A model generated the notes under the pieces. It worked only from the letters and a program-made list of their open reading frames with translations. It was not told where the DNA came from and did not search any database. The position numbers and the translations under genes are program-made. This document shows positions 47,701-62,700 of a stretch of DNA of 64,000 bases, piece by piece. How positions within the stretch are numbered: position 1 is the stretch's first letter; each line of letters opens with the position of its first letter. The DNA is from Scleropages formosus (Eukaryota; Chordata; Actinopteri; Osteoglossiformes; Osteoglossidae): the NCBI RefSeq assembly GCF_900964775.1, contig NC_041806.1:45124586-45188585 (forward strand). Direction: 5' to 3'.

Positions 47701-50700
47701 CCGAACAAACAAACATTCTCCGGGAGAGTAGAAGAATGGCACGGTTCAAGCCACTTTTAACTGAACACATTAGTACGAATCCAGCTGAGTCTGTTTGCAT
47801 GTTTGTTTGGGTTTCCTCAAGGTGCTCTGGTTTCTTCCCATAGTACAAAAACATGTTTTAGGTGAAATGGTGACTCTGGTCTGTTTGTGAAAGCAATCCT
47901 GCATTGGAAAAGAAATTATTGATAATGAATGAATATTCATTTGAGAATTAAAAGTGAATAACTTGGTAAAGAACTTAAATGATTAGTTAAAATGAAGTGA
48001 TTCAACTGAAAAATATTAGGATGACTAATGAATAAAAATCATGCACTTTTCATTATGTTTCATTTTGAGGAAGAATATATAAATGGTGTTATTTTGCGTT
48101 TATTTAATAATAAAATTGTAGCGTGTGATCATCAAACAGTTAATTCGTGATATATACAGTAAACAGATAGACCACTTATGACTCAGTTGACTGCCAGGAT
48201 GAAAAACCAGTGGCTTTTTGGAAAACATATTATCTATACAGAAGAATTCAATTTTGTCATGTTATTTCTAAGGGATTTTCAGCGTGTAGACCGAACGCTC
48301 TTTTGTCTCTGCTTAAGCACGTCGGCTGCACACATAATCGCCCAGTTCACCAAACGGCTCCTCGCTGAGAACCTGCCTCCACTGCCTGGGTTGGGGGCTT
48401 CCACGGCCGTGGCCGGGGCCTTTGTCTTCGTGTGCCGTCAGATGTACAACACCTGTGTGGGGCTGCAGGTGCTGAGGCCCTACAACCTGCACGAGTGCAT
48501 CGTGAGAGCTTGGAGACAGGTACTTACAGGTAGACTGCAGTGGTCAACGTTAATGGTCCTAAAAGAGATCTCTCCTGTTTCTTCAGTCCAGCAGTCCAGC
48601 TGTATGTATAGATAATCTTTTTTCGTCATGAATACATCTCATAGACTCGGATGTGTAAATAAATCACTAATATTTACATTTATACATTTAATAGATGCTT
48701 TTCTTCGAAGTGATCTACAATTTGGTGAACAATGGCATTGGCAACAGATGACAAGCTTTAGACAGAGACACGCAGTATACACAATTATTACATGGCTCGT
48801 GAAGTTACCCATGGAAGTGATGTTCAAACAGCGCATACTAATTTGTGAAGCTTTCAGGAGATCAGGAGGAAAATGAGTCCAAATGAGATGTGCTTTGTAA
48901 CAATTCCTGGTTTCTGGGAGGGGCTCAGCAGTCCTGAGGGACAGTGGGAGCTTGTTTCATGACACAAGATCCAAAAATGTCAATGTACAGACTTTCGATT
49001 GTGGATGCCTTCTAATTGGAACCACTGAGTGACCAGAGGTGGACGAATTTAATGTTCTTGCTTTGGTTTAGAGAGTGATGTGGTCCTATAATTATCTGGA
49101 TGGTAATCCTTTGGCTATTTAATAGGCTGTAATATGGAAGTATAAAAGGAAACTTAAACCTGAATAATTACTCTTGATAATCTTTTTCTGTCTAAAGTTT
49201 GGTATAAAGGTCAGTTTTGATATTGCATATTTAATTTGCACAAAACAGGAAATGGCTGAGACATGTGGGTTGATGGTAGTGTATCATCAGGGGTTGAGAC
49301 CAGAACACAGTTAAAATTTAACACTGTTTGCTGGTGTGGTCCTCTGGCTTCAGAATCTAAAAATCAATTTGTTGGACATAACACCCAGAAGCATGAGTAG
49401 ACAGGGAGCGTCAGACACCGGCATGAATTTACCACACACCATCAATGTTTTATTACAGGTGGGTCACTTACGGTATCATGTCTGCAATGCATTCCTTTCT
49501 GAACAACCGTCTGGATTTTCTAAAAAAATCCAATTTCTTCCTGGTCCCAAGTCCTCCTGGCATGCCTTGCCCCCCCAACCCCCCACCACCAATGTGTCAT
49601 TAACCAAAGGGCTCAGTCAGCCCGTGTAAACGATTCACCATTCAAACAGGTAGTTTGCAGAGGTGGAATTAAATGAGTGAAATATGAGTGTGAGCAGTGA
49701 TTCATTCTGGATTGGAAATAATTAATGTATGATCAAGGTCATGGTGCCTATCCAGGAAGCAAAGCGTGTAAGGCAGGGTATGGACCAGGACCAGACAGCA
49801 GTCACACAGGTCATACAGTCATTCACTTTCTCTCTTACACACACACACACACACGCGCACACACAGTCTGAAACCGCTCGTTCCAAGCGGGGTCACGACG
49901 GACCTCAGCCTAACCCAGCAACACAGGGCGCAAGGCTGGAGGGGGAGGGGACACACCCGGGATGGGATGCCAGTCCATCTCAAGTCACCCCAAGCAGTAC
50001 TCGAACCCCAGACCCGCTAGAGAGTGGGCACAGGCCAAACCTGCCACAGCAGTGCACCCAAATAGCTAGAGTAACCAGTTCACCTGAAACGAATGTTTTA
50101 GGTTTGGGGTGGGAAACCAGAGCACCTGCAGTAAACCCACATGAACAGGGGGAGATACCTCTGATATCCACAAGATCTGATGACTCACTACACCTCAGTC
50201 AGACTGCTACGCTTCTCCACCTCTCTTTACTTGGCGGTGCCATGCACAAAAGGTCCAGAATTAAAAGCACAAAGATTTTCGATTCTGGCTTCGATCCAAT
50301 TCGGTTTATTTTTGTAGAGCGTTCTTCTCACACAATAACAGAGAACGCTTGAACACAGGCATAAGGCAAAGAAACAAATACACCAGGTGTGGTAGAACGA
50401 CTTCCCCCTCTTACTCAGAACTGCTGAATCTCCCTCTACAATTAAGAAGGGTCACAAAAGTCACCTCTTCTGGTCTGAGTTTTCCCATGAACTCCTAAGC
50501 GCTCGTTAAATGTGTACATGCATGTTATATGCTCAGTAATTAAAAAAACGAACCTGTATTCAGCTACTTGTGTACTGTATACTGGTTCATATGGGGTGTG
50601 TGACAAATTGACTGTACTCGAGAAGTATGTGTCTGCATCCAAAGCTGTCCTTCTGTTGAGGTGATGCCCTCCTTGTATGTAATGCGCTTTTGAGATGTAC

Positions 50701-53700
50701 GTCTCTTTCGAGAAAAGCGTCTGCCCGCTGCACCACTGTGCCACCCAAGACCACGCACACACCGTCTGAACCGCTTGTCCCATACGGGGTCGCGGGGAGC
50801 CGGAGCCTAGCCCGGCAACGCAGGGCATAAGGATGGAGGGGGAGGGGACACGCCCAGGACGGGATGCCAGTCTGTCCCAAGGCACCCCGGAGAGCAGGAC
50901 CTGGTCCAATCCACTGCACTACTGCACCACCACACCCCCCTACCCAAGACCAAATAAGTTAAATTAAATCATTAGGTCATGTCTATAGTGTCCTGGACAT
51001 TACCTTGTTCTGTGTAAAAACTGATATTTTACAGCATTTTCCATCGAAATACTCCTTTACATTATATACGAGATGTGTTTCAGTTTATCTGACGAAATCC
51101 CGTCGAGTAGAGAATAATACTGAGATTCCTAAGTCTTATTTGCATTTTGGATGCTGCAATTTTTTTTTTTTTTTTTAAATATTTAGCCTACAGCTAGAAG
51201 TCATTACCAACTGTTATCTTTATGTAAAAGAGATTTTTAAATATAGCCATATTTCAGTTTGATGAGGTGTATCAGAAATTTGTTAGGAGTGTTAAAAATG
51301 TGTGTTTTGCATGTTTACTGTCATTAGCAGAAATAACCATTTCAAAAATAACCACGGACTGCCTTGTACACTCCGTTCTGGTTACCATTGTTAATAAATC
51401 ACTCTGAAATATTTTATAATGTGGTGCACAGACAGTTTATTTCCCATGTCGATAAACAGCAATTACTAGTTTTCTGGCAAGAGCGGAGGAAAAATTAACA
51501 TTTCAGCAGCCATTCAAATTTTATGGCCAGTATCAAACATTGTAAGCTGAATATAGGAGAGTCCCAAGGTAAGGTTCAGACAAAACAACATAAAAGTTGT
51601 ATAACACCTTAGTGTCCTACAGTATTGCTGTCTGTAGGGTGAAAGGATGGCTGCGGGGAGTGCTGGAGAACTCCCTCTTCTGTGCAAATGAGCGAGTCTT
51701 CGAAAAACAGCACTCTTTGACATGCCAAGGAAGAGGAGACCAGCAGAGCAGTGTGTACGAAACGCTGCTGAAAAATTTACACCCTGAGCGCAGACACACA
51801 ACCTCACGGTGACGATTCCATCGCAGGCATGTGCGCTGGCAGAGAGAGTTCCCACCCCGGTTCTGGGAGCTGCGCCGGACCCGTGCTCTCAGGAGGCTCA
51901 TGACGCGTGAGTTCACATTTCCATCTCTGAAACGGGTGCCTGTGGACATGATGTGTGGAGAAAGTCTCGTTGCGTTTGACGGCCCTGTGATGGATCGCCG
52001 TGTTCATTGCCCACCATCCACAGCTCGCTCTGGGCAGAAACCCTCCTGGACAACCTGCTGAACTTCGCCGCCACTCCCAAGGGCCTCCTGTTCCTTCAGC
52101 AGACCGGAGCAATGGATGAGTGTGTCACCTACATGTTCTCCAGGTTCACCAAGAAACTGCAGGTATGTCTAGAGTCACCCCTAGAGGCAAAGCCTCCAAT
52201 CCATCTGTCCATCCGTCATTAATAACAGCCTATCGAGTTGTGTCACATGGGAAGACCGTGCACAAACCTTTAAATCATATCCAGAACACAGAGACACACA
52301 CACCAAGATCTACACCTACTTACCATGCAGGTAACCATCCTGCCCTAACACACACATCAGTCTACCATTGTCAAACACCTAGTTGCCATAACCCCCCCCT
52401 ATTTAAGCCCCTGGTTGACAGTGAGAAAAATACTTGCCCTGGAGTTAGAGGCAGAAGGACCAAGACTTCCTTCTCCTCAACATTTCGCTCAGCCTCTAGA
52501 GTAAAGGCCTTTTAATCCAGATGTCGTGATTCAATGTGCTCTTGTTCCACAAACCAGTATAGCGCAACTGGTTAGGAAAGTGTCCAGGGAACTGGGAATG
52601 AGGCAGGGTACAGACTCGATGGGATGCCAGTCCAGCACAGGGCAATCATACACACTCCAATTCACTCATACACTCCCATAGTAAGGGCAGTTTAGGGATG
52701 GGGGTTAGTGCGGTTGACTTGAAGGTGACTCATGGTGGTGAGTGCCAAGGTAGGTCGTCATCCCATGTCTCTGGATGGAGAACACAGGGTGTACATGGAA
52801 ACTCCTCATATCCAGAGTTGGATTTGACACCCAAACATGCAGCTCAGGGGCTGTGAAGCACCACTGCTACCTCTGTGCCACTGAGAAGCTAAGGGTAATT
52901 TAAGCTCATCAGAACCAGATATGTTTGGACTGTGAGAGGAAACCAGAGCAAATGCTGCTCTGAGCTAAAGGAGCTGAGTTCAAACTCATGTCTGAACACA
53001 GCTCAGGGGCTATGAAGCATCGGAGCTTCCCGCCGCGTCACAGTTTTTCTTTCAGTTAAAAACTGACATTGTCTTTATGTTCATAACCCCTGTTGTTTGA
53101 CACATTTTAATCAGGTCAGCTGGTGCGAAAAGTTTGGCTACGGGGTGATGGTCACACAGATCGCAGCAACAGCCCCTGGGGTTGCAGCTCTGCGGAGATC
53201 AGGTAGCGAGTCATACACCCACCCACCTGTCTGCTTTTTTTTTATTGGTCGTTGTCCTGGAAAGTAGTGATAGGTCTAAAAAACCCCAGTTGCTGATTTC
53301 TTCCATTGCAGGTTTTGTCCAGGCCATCGTGGTGGACCTGTGGTCAGCCCTGGAGTGCGGGCGGGATGATGCCAGAGTGGTCCAGCCCAGGTCCACTCCC
53401 ATGGAGCCCATTGATAGGAGCTGTCAAAAGGTACTACAGCAGGCCTCTCTTTCCATTCCAATCAAGGACTACAGTGGTGGAGGCTAAATTGCCCAGGGTG
53501 GGGGTTGATTACCCTGCTCTGGGAGTAATATTGGCAGGATGAAGGCAGGAGCAGGGCTTCTGATGGAAAGCATTGCCCATGTGAGCGAGGCCTTTGCAGG
53601 ATTACACCGAGGCCTGGAGTGTGTCTGAGCACGTCCTGCATGGCCAGAATGAGGATGTGAACGAGGAGCGAGACCAAGCAGAAAGGAAGCGTGCTCTCGT

Positions 53701-56700
53701 TTTGCTCTTAATGTGATTTTCCTCAGCGACAACCTCGGATGTTTTGCTTCCGAGTCCACGGGACGTTTCTACAGACATGCGTCGCTTAACGACGGGGATA
53801 CATTCTGAGAAATGCGTCTTTAGGCGATTCCGTTGTTGTGCGAACATCATAGAGTGTACTTATACACACCTAGGTGGTATAGCCTCGATCATAGAGGGTA
53901 CTTATACACACCTAGATGGTATAGCCTCGATCACTGAGTGTACTTATACAAACCTAACACAGCACACTGTTTTACAGTAAACTTTTTTTATAAATAGAGA
54001 GTACACTCTAAAATAACGATAAAAAGTACAGTATATCCCTCCATCCATCGTCAACAACTGCTTGTCCTGAGCGGGGCTGCAGTGAGCCAGAGCCTAACCC
54101 AGCAACACAGAGCGCAAGGCCGAAGGGGGGACACCCAGGGCGGGGCACCAGTTCGTCGCAAGGCACCACAAGCAGGGCTCGAACCCCAGACCTGCCACAC
54201 ATCGGGCACCGGCTGAACCCGCTGTGTCACCACGCCCAACAAGTACAGTACAGTAGCTACGTAAACCAGTAACATAGGTGTTTAATATCATTATTAGGTA
54301 TTATGTACTGTACATAATTGTATAGGGGGCATCGTGGCGCAGTGGGTTTAGCCTGTGTCTGCTCTGTGGTGTGTCTGAGGTTCGAGTCCCTCTTGGGGTG
54401 CCTTGCAGTGGACAGGCAGCCTGTCCTGGGTGTGTCCTCTCCCCCTCCAGCTTTACGCCCCGTGTTGCTCGCCGCAACCCCGCTCGGGACAAGCGGCTTC
54501 AGTCAATGTGTGTGTGTGCGCTATACTTTTATACAACTGGCAGAGCAATAGGTTTGTTTACAGCATCACCACCATAAACACGTAAAAAAAATTTGTATCA
54601 ACTACGGGCCACGACGTCAATAGTCGATAAGAATTTTTCAGCTCCCTTAGAATCTTACAGGACCATCGTTTTGTATGTGGTCATTCGTGAAGCAGCGCAT
54701 CACTCTATCTTACACTTTTAGTATGTACAACGTGAAGTCAAAACTTAGAGTGCCTTAATTGTCCGCCCCCTTCCAGTTTTGCTAAAATGTAAGTGATGTC
54801 AGGGGGGAAGAGAATTTACATCAGCAAAAAGCACAAGGCAAAATCAAATGGTAAAACATGTCGATTCACCCCGAGAGCCATTTATTTTTTGATACGTCTC
54901 TGCCATCTGTGCTGTTTCCGTGTTGCAGTTTTCACCCATTAGTCTTGGCAGAGTTGCTGCAGCTGCGTACAGTAGGCTGGGGAGGGCGTCATTTTTCAAA
55001 AACAGGTTTCCAGTCTCAGCCTTTTTCTTGTACTCTGTTGTAGAGTCTTATGTGTACGAGGTGACTTTAGACTTATGTGTGTGTTATCAGACTAAAACCA
55101 GGTTTATTGTACAATTAAGCTGTGATTGGATAAGGTTCTCAGTCCCTGGTGCCGCGTCATCCAAGTGTGCAAAGTTACGTTCACAAAATATTAACTCAGT
55201 GTCATGTTCGTGTAATGATGGGCTCGGTTATTTGTCTTCTGCATAAAGTGTCAATGGGAAAGAGCATATTTTAGATTTCCAAGCATTCCTTTTAAAAAAG
55301 TTATAGTATTACAGTAAGGGTTTTCGTTAAAGAAAGTACGTGTACATACGCACGCACGCACACACACACACACACTGGAGAGGGAGGGGACACACCCAGG
55401 ACAGGACGCCAGTCCATTGCAAGGCACCCCAAGCAGGACTCGAACCCCAGACCCGCCAGAGAGCGGGACCCGGCCAAGCCCACCGTGCCGAGCAGTTGTT
55501 CGTGATGGGTGGTTACTAAGCTTTCTAGCAAGTTTATTAATTGAGAGCATTATTTTTGGAAGCCTGTTTGTGGGATGGATGAGTAACTTATCAGAGTTGA
55601 ATAATTGTGGAGACAACATATTCTTACGATGGCTTAAGTTCAGGGCCGTTGGTAGTGAAGTGGTTAGAGCTGTTACCTTTAGACCCAAAGATCACCGCTT
55701 CAAATCCCACCTCTGGCTACAATACCCTTGAGCAAAGTACTTACCCTAAATTACTCCAGTAAAGTTACCCAGCTGTATAAATGGGTAAATAATCATAGGT
55801 GCCTTAACATTATAAGTCACTTTAGAGAAAAATGTCAGCTAAACCAATACATGGAAGTAGCTTGAATTAAAAACAATAAAATAAAGTGATTTTAGTTTTT
55901 ATAGCTATATCTGACACTTTTCCAGAACCCACTTGTGTTCATAGTTTGAGGAGCCGGATGTATATAGACGAACGTATGTGAACTTAATTTTTAGTTAATG
56001 GGTTTTTCTCGGAGGAGCCTTAGACCTTCAACATTTAACGCAACTACGTAATTATTATATCATTCACTGACGTAATGTTCGGGTGTAGTTGGGCGGAAGG
56101 ATTTTTTTTCTGTATGTGTTCGTTTGTGTCAGCCTGATAATTTAAGCCTCTTTGGCCTGTTTCCACCCCCCTTTGCAGTTGTTCCTGGCCTTGGTAAACC
56201 TGCTGTCCTCCTCCTATGCTGTGTGGGAGTTACTGGGACAGCAGCCTCTACCGAACAAGGCTGAGTACTCCCATAGAGAGATGCCCACCTCCATTGTTGT
56301 GAGTCCTTCGCCGTCACATCGTGGCACGGCACCACCACCATCGGTTTCACGTCATTCGTTCGTTCCAGGCCAGACCGCTTGGCTTTATCTCCCAGCCTCA
56401 TTCGAGGACGAAACTCCGATCCCATGCAGTATCTGCTTTACCCATCGGAGGGCATGTTTTGCCTGTCGAAATGTTCAGCTGAATTTCAGACGCTGAAATT
56501 TAGTCTTTGCTTCATCTGTATTCCTCACTGACTGTCAGAACAATGTTTAAGCAAACAAATATTACCCAGACAGTAATGATACGAGATGCTTTCGTTCTCG
56601 GCATTTCAAATCTAATTTTACTTTTTCCTTTCATCATGCCCTCATTTCAACACCGAAGGCCCATATTTACTCTGATAGCAGCAGTACAGTAGGATTTATG

Positions 56701-59700
56701 AGTCCCGGAGATGTTTACAGTAGATCATTTAGATGGAGCAAAGTGTTTTTGACTCGACAAACCGTTGAACATGAAGTAAATGTCAATATCTCAGCAGTAA
56801 GCGAAATTTGAATAACCGTTTTAGTGTTATTGAAGAAACTGCACATTAATATTAGATATTCTTCCCTGTAGAAGGTATGGAGTTTTGGAAGTAGGTTCCA
56901 CTGAGGGCATATTTTAGCCTTCCCTTTGAAGACCGTATCAATCTCGTGCCTTGGAAATAATTGCACCCCAAGCAGTCGTCACCCCGTTCGATAAATTTCA
57001 TTAGATGTTAATTCATGCTCTCTCCTCCATATTCTCTTCTCACAATCAAAATGCCCACTGTTACATATGCAATAAGGTAATTTATATGTAAATGGAAAAA
57101 AATCCCCGCTTCTCTGGCCTTCAATAAACTATAATACCATTTTTTTGCAGTTAAACCCTCTAAAGCCTTTGCTCCTATGAGTCAAAGTGGGTCAGGTTAC
57201 TGTTAATTTTATACATTAGACTAACTTGATTTTGCCATCTTCACACTAATGCGTCTGGTACATGGATAGTGGGGTTTTCCTCTTTTTGCATGTTTACCTT
57301 GCTGCAGTACACTTGCCTCCATTTCACTTTGTTCTTTTACTTCCAAGGATTTGGTTGATCGGCTGATCGCGATTAATTCCGATGAAAAGATCCACTCGTT
57401 GTTCAACTATGAGCAGTCCCACACCTTTGGCCTGCGGTAAGACCATTTCTGCTTCTTTGCCACTCTAAGAAGCTCCTTCCCAGGAGACCCACACGCTTCT
57501 CTGGGCCGTGTGTGTGTCCTTACTAGACTGAATCAGCTCTGCAAATACGTTAATTGAGAACGGGCCTGTGTGCCAACCGGCCTAATGGATACTATGATGA
57601 CATTATTCCTGAAAGGAAAGAAAAATTGAATAAAATAACAGGAATTGATTTTTTTTTTTTTTTTTATTTGCCCTTTGGTGCTCTCAGATGTTTTACCCTC
57701 ACTGTCCAGCATGCAATAAGGGCGTCTCAGAAGAAAGTGCTCAAAATTGAATTTAGCATGTGGTAGTTTTACCATGATCGCGGTTTATATACAGTACCAG
57801 TGAAAAGTGTGAGTACATCTGGGCAGCCTGGGCAACACCTGTATGGGACAAACTGGGGAGAGGAGCGAAAACAAAGCAACACACAAGTGTCCTCAACCTC
57901 TGGGAAGTGCTGCAGAAGAGCTGGGAAGACATGGCACCTCATTTTTTAAAATCAGATTTATTAACCTTCTATCTGATGGAAAAAAAATAGTTTCCAGAGA
58001 GTAGATTCTTACTTTTTCTGGTTACTGTATGTTACAACCATGGCATCTTCACTACAGTGTGGTATATACACTACTATTAAAACTAAACAGCAATGCTATT
58101 TGTATTACAGCAAGTGAGAATTTTTATTATGAGTAGAAAACATCCCAATGGGCATTTTGTACCACAGTGTTTCACTTCCAGATGGTCACATGTGGTTTTG
58201 CTGCCACCACATGGTTAGAGCTCAGCTGTGTCAGTCCCAGAACCCATTCAGCACTGTGCCTGTTCGTTGTCCTTTTTCCACAAGTGGCCTTTAGCCCAGC
58301 TGTGGTCAGTACGGGTCCTCCATCCCCTCCGGTCAGACAGGCACTGGGCACATGGTGGCTAGTGGTGTATGTCGGGGTGGGGTCGGGGTCTGTCTGTTGG
58401 ATCTGTCCAACCGGGACCTGCCTGCTTCCCGATTAGTTCCTGCTGCCTTTCTTCAGAGCAGGCTTCCTCATCATCATCACCTTCATCATGCTGTTGCACA
58501 CAAGGGTGAATCACCACAGTAAAATGCCTTAGAGCTGAGTCTGCCTTTCGAGGTCAAGAACGGAATGAAGATATGAGACGGATGCAGGAGAGAAAGGAAG
58601 TAACTCCCCCCACCCAAAGAAAAGAGTTAAGTGGATACAACATAAGCGTGTGAGTGTGGCATCTGGGGTATTTATGGGTATATAAAACCCTGCGATCAAA
58701 CAGGCTATTTTCCTTACGGAGGAGCGAGTGTATAAATAATTCACGGTGCCGCACACCGCGGGGCTCGCGGACTCCATTACTCAGCGAAGAGGGGCCGTAT
58801 TTCTTCCTGGGCGCGGAAGTGGCCCGCGGTGATGGGAAGAGCATCGTCTGTCGCGCGCCTCATGCCGAACCCGGGTCTGCCTTTCATCGGGATCCGGTCC
58901 GCCTCCGTTTTCTGTGTACTTCATAGCACTGCGTCGCCTCCAAATATTCATATTTTACCTGCACGTTGAACAAGTGTCTTTCTAGAGATGTTGACATGTG
59001 ACGGTGCTGAGGTCGTGTGGGCACAAAGTATCAGCGGTATGAGTAAAAACGCTGTTGTTCTGTTGGCTCGTGTGAAGCGCAGCGGGAAATCACACGCCGT
59101 ACACATTAATATTTATTAATTTTTCTGACACTTCTCTCCAAGGCGATGCGCAAGGCGAGGTTTGTACACTAAAGCCGCTACAGTGATTTACCCTTTCATA
59201 GAGCTGATAGTTACAGAGGTTGAGTGCTCATTGATCATGGGGTTTGATCTCCTCTCAGACTAACATTAAGCACTGCTGTCTGCCATCTGTCATGAGGAGA
59301 AACACATTAGAGTTACCATGCTTTCACCATTTATTATTAATTCACTTACTTGACACTTTTCTCAAAAGCAACTTACTATGTTAGGTTTGCACACTAAGCT
59401 ACTTACAGTGATTTCTCCATTAGCCTACATACTTCGGTAACTTTTACTGTATCAATTCAGGGTAAGGACCTAGATTAAGGGTGCCACAGTATGAGCAGGA
59501 GTTCAAACCAGGGTATTTAAATTGGGCTCTAAGCACGAGCTATCACTAACTACCCGCTACCCCACACGAACTGAAGTGCACACTGGCTCCTCGTGCTCGA
59601 GTTTCAAACATTCAAAGATGCAAACATTTTTCCATTTTTAAATTTTTTCAACTTCCGTTTCCTAAAATGATTGATTCTGCAAAGGAAAAGCTACCTCAAT

Positions 59701-62700
59701 TTACCCACCCAGCTGCAGCAGGTAAAACCCAAACAGAAGAGGACCGTGGGACACCTGAACTGACCTCATTTCCGCAGTGAATTTGAGTTGCGAACAGACT
59801 TCCGGTCGCTGTGCTTGTAAGATGAGGAGACAGAGTGTCGTAGTATCCATAAGTCATGTAAATGGCATCAGGTGTCTGTATCTATTGAGTAATTAACTGG
59901 TAATAATGTTTTCAAACCTGTAATGTTACTGCAGTTTCACTGCCGCGGTCGTGAAAAGAGAAGAGTTAGTGTTTATTCTACCGTACATAATATTCACCAA
60001 GATAGGAGCTCGATGTGGAAATGTTGTTACAGAATTAATGGCCCAAATGGTCTTGGATAGCACCCCATTCACTCTTAATGTTTTTCTAATTGATTGCAGC
60101 CATCAAATCAAAAGCACGCAGATGCAGTTGACAAGATCTTAGGAAATTATTCATTGCTGTGGCAAATGAATTTTTTTTTTTCAGCAAAACTTTATCAAGT
60201 TGTTAGTAATTAAGATAAACTTTTCATATGGCGCACGAGGAAAAAAAAATGGAAGGAACTGTATGGTCTGTACTTAGCTTGTGCTTGAGGCCCTGTTTTT
60301 ATTTTGAAACAAAAATAAATTATGTGTGCTTTTTTTTTTTTTTTTTTTTTTTTGCTCTTTTGCTCCAGTTGGAAGTTGAGAGCAAAAGACTTGTAGTGGA
60401 AGAACATCCAGATGAAAGAGATGAACCCAGGTCCCCCTGGATACGCTCGTTCTGTGAAATATGCAAAATGGATCAATTAAGAACGCTTGTTTTGGAGAGG
60501 AGTGTTTCCTGTTTACAAATCGGCTCGGCGCAATTTGCATGAACCGTTACTCAGAGATAATTTTGTCCTTCTCAGAAAACGAAATGATAGCAATCATGGT
60601 TTTTGAACAGAGTTGCTTCTTAGATTCAGGAGAAATGTGCGGAGATGGGTGCGATCTGAACTTTCCCTCCTTATTATTAAACATATGACCACGCCTCCAT
60701 AATGCTGGTCTCCTCCAGCTCCCTCTACCGCCATCCCGGTCTGTAAATTCCCATTCATCCCTGAAATCTTGGCAGCGTTTTGGCTTTTTTTGGAGCCATC
60801 CTTCAAATAGAGCCTACAAGTCGCTGCGATACAGAGTCACTGCCGGCTACACACTGATCGAGGTCCACCAGCCAAAGCACGAAGTCAGCTCTACCAAAGC
60901 TTTCCTCGTAAAATATATGCCAGTACAATAAAAAAAATACTATGCATAATCATGAGGTGTGACCTCAGTAAAAAGTTGCAAAAACCCTTGGAAACACTGC
61001 AGTTGTCCACTTAACAAACCTTACCTTGGGAACGCAGATGTCAAAAGCTTCCCTTTGGTCTAACATAAGCACCTCTTTAAAGGCTGAATGGAGTCTGAAT
61101 GGAGTCTTACAGCATGCTAAGCGACTGAGATGATGCCGCTGCCGATGCTTTCTAGTGTCTGCTGCTCTGCTGAGCGCCGTCCCTGGATGCTCTCGCTGGC
61201 CGGCCATCGTAACAAGGCCGCAGCATGAGGAGCCGTTAGGCGGGAAACAAAGTGGCACTTAGAGACGGCGCTAGGGCCTTGAATGTTTCCCCACTCCATT
61301 GGTCCCCTTTTGTGTCCGATTTATGTTTTTCGGGAGATACACAATGTCCCCACAATGTTATTTGCAGTGCCGCCTTCTCCCAATTTATCACTCCTACGAT
61401 GAGCAAGTTAATGTTGAAATCCATTTCTTCAGTTCGGTTAGGGATTCATTTTCTCCATTATGCAAACCCCTTTTGGTTTACCCCTCTGCGGAGCCCTTTC
61501 ATTTACCAGGCAATAAGTCAGGAGAGCAGAAACCAATTACAGTTTTTGCACAATCTTCGAGAAAAAAGGTCTACTTTCGCAGGCCTGGGACGGCGATTCG
61601 GCTCGGCTGAGCACAAAGCGATTTTAAGTCAAGTGCTCGAAATCGAAATGTTTCTAGCGCTGCACTTAAGCAGTTGCCCTATAGGTCCATCGGAGATGGT
61701 GTAACGTTTATCGGTCTTTGGGGACAGTCGTGAACATTTCGTAAATTACATGGAGTAGTGGTTAGAGCCACATCCTTCCGCTTGAAGGACCCAGGTTTGA
61801 ATCCCCAGTCTGGCTGTAGTACCCTTGATCGAGGTGCTCATCCTGAAATGATGCAATAAGAATATCCCTGCTGTAAAAGTGGTTAAATCTTCATAAAATT
61901 GATTGCCTAACACTAAGTTTCCCAAGATAAAGGTGTGCTTTAATTAACGGTTGTTACCATTTCAACTAAATTATTATTGAATTAGTTATTGCTAAAGGTG
62001 GTTTCCACAAAATGATGGTTAATAATAGTTAAACATTTTTTAGTATTAACGCTTACTTGGTGGAAACCTTTAATAATGCCAATTTAATAATAAATTAGTT
62101 GATACGGTACAGCTAAGGATACCACTCTATCAATAAATATTCTTCCGAGTGAAAACCGAACATTATTGAGGAGAGCCATCATGGTCACTGGGTCACCATG
62201 AGTGGGCACCAACTTGACAGCACTCAGAGAGAGAATAAATGAGTTCAGTATGCATTTTTTTAGAACACTGCCACATTGCATATGTAAGGTCTTGTTGCCT
62301 TCTAGCGGCTTTAATATGACAACAGCTGTAGAAGATAATTGCATGTGTTACATGAAAGCTGATAACGTCAGATGTTGTCTTAACTTTTGGAGGGGGAAAA
62401 ATCTACAATACAGAACAGCTACACTACAGACCCTGCAGGGTAGTTCTTTCGACTTGTAGAAAGAGTCAGATGTTTGAGGACACCTGGTCAACCTGGCCAA
62501 TACTTGTATGGGAGGAACTGGTCAGGACACTGAAAGCAAATCAACCCACAAGTGTCCCTCTTCTCTGGGAACTGCTGCTGAGGAGCTGGTCACGCATGTT
62601 GGCTGATTTTCTCGTCTAACTTGTTATCCAAATGCCTCGTGGGGTAAAAAGTAGTTTTTAGTGACTGGTCTCACACTTTACACTGGTGCTGTAGGTTATT

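Noticed and set aside
51514-51949. Minus frames of 110-113 codons and a plus frame [12 protein letters not shown]
   Set aside because: Overlap tbc1d32 exon 17, which reads in another frame with splice sites in phase.
53848-53970. Short direct repeats as a CRISPR-like array
   Set aside because: The 42-bp units are contiguous with no spacers, in a vertebrate genome.
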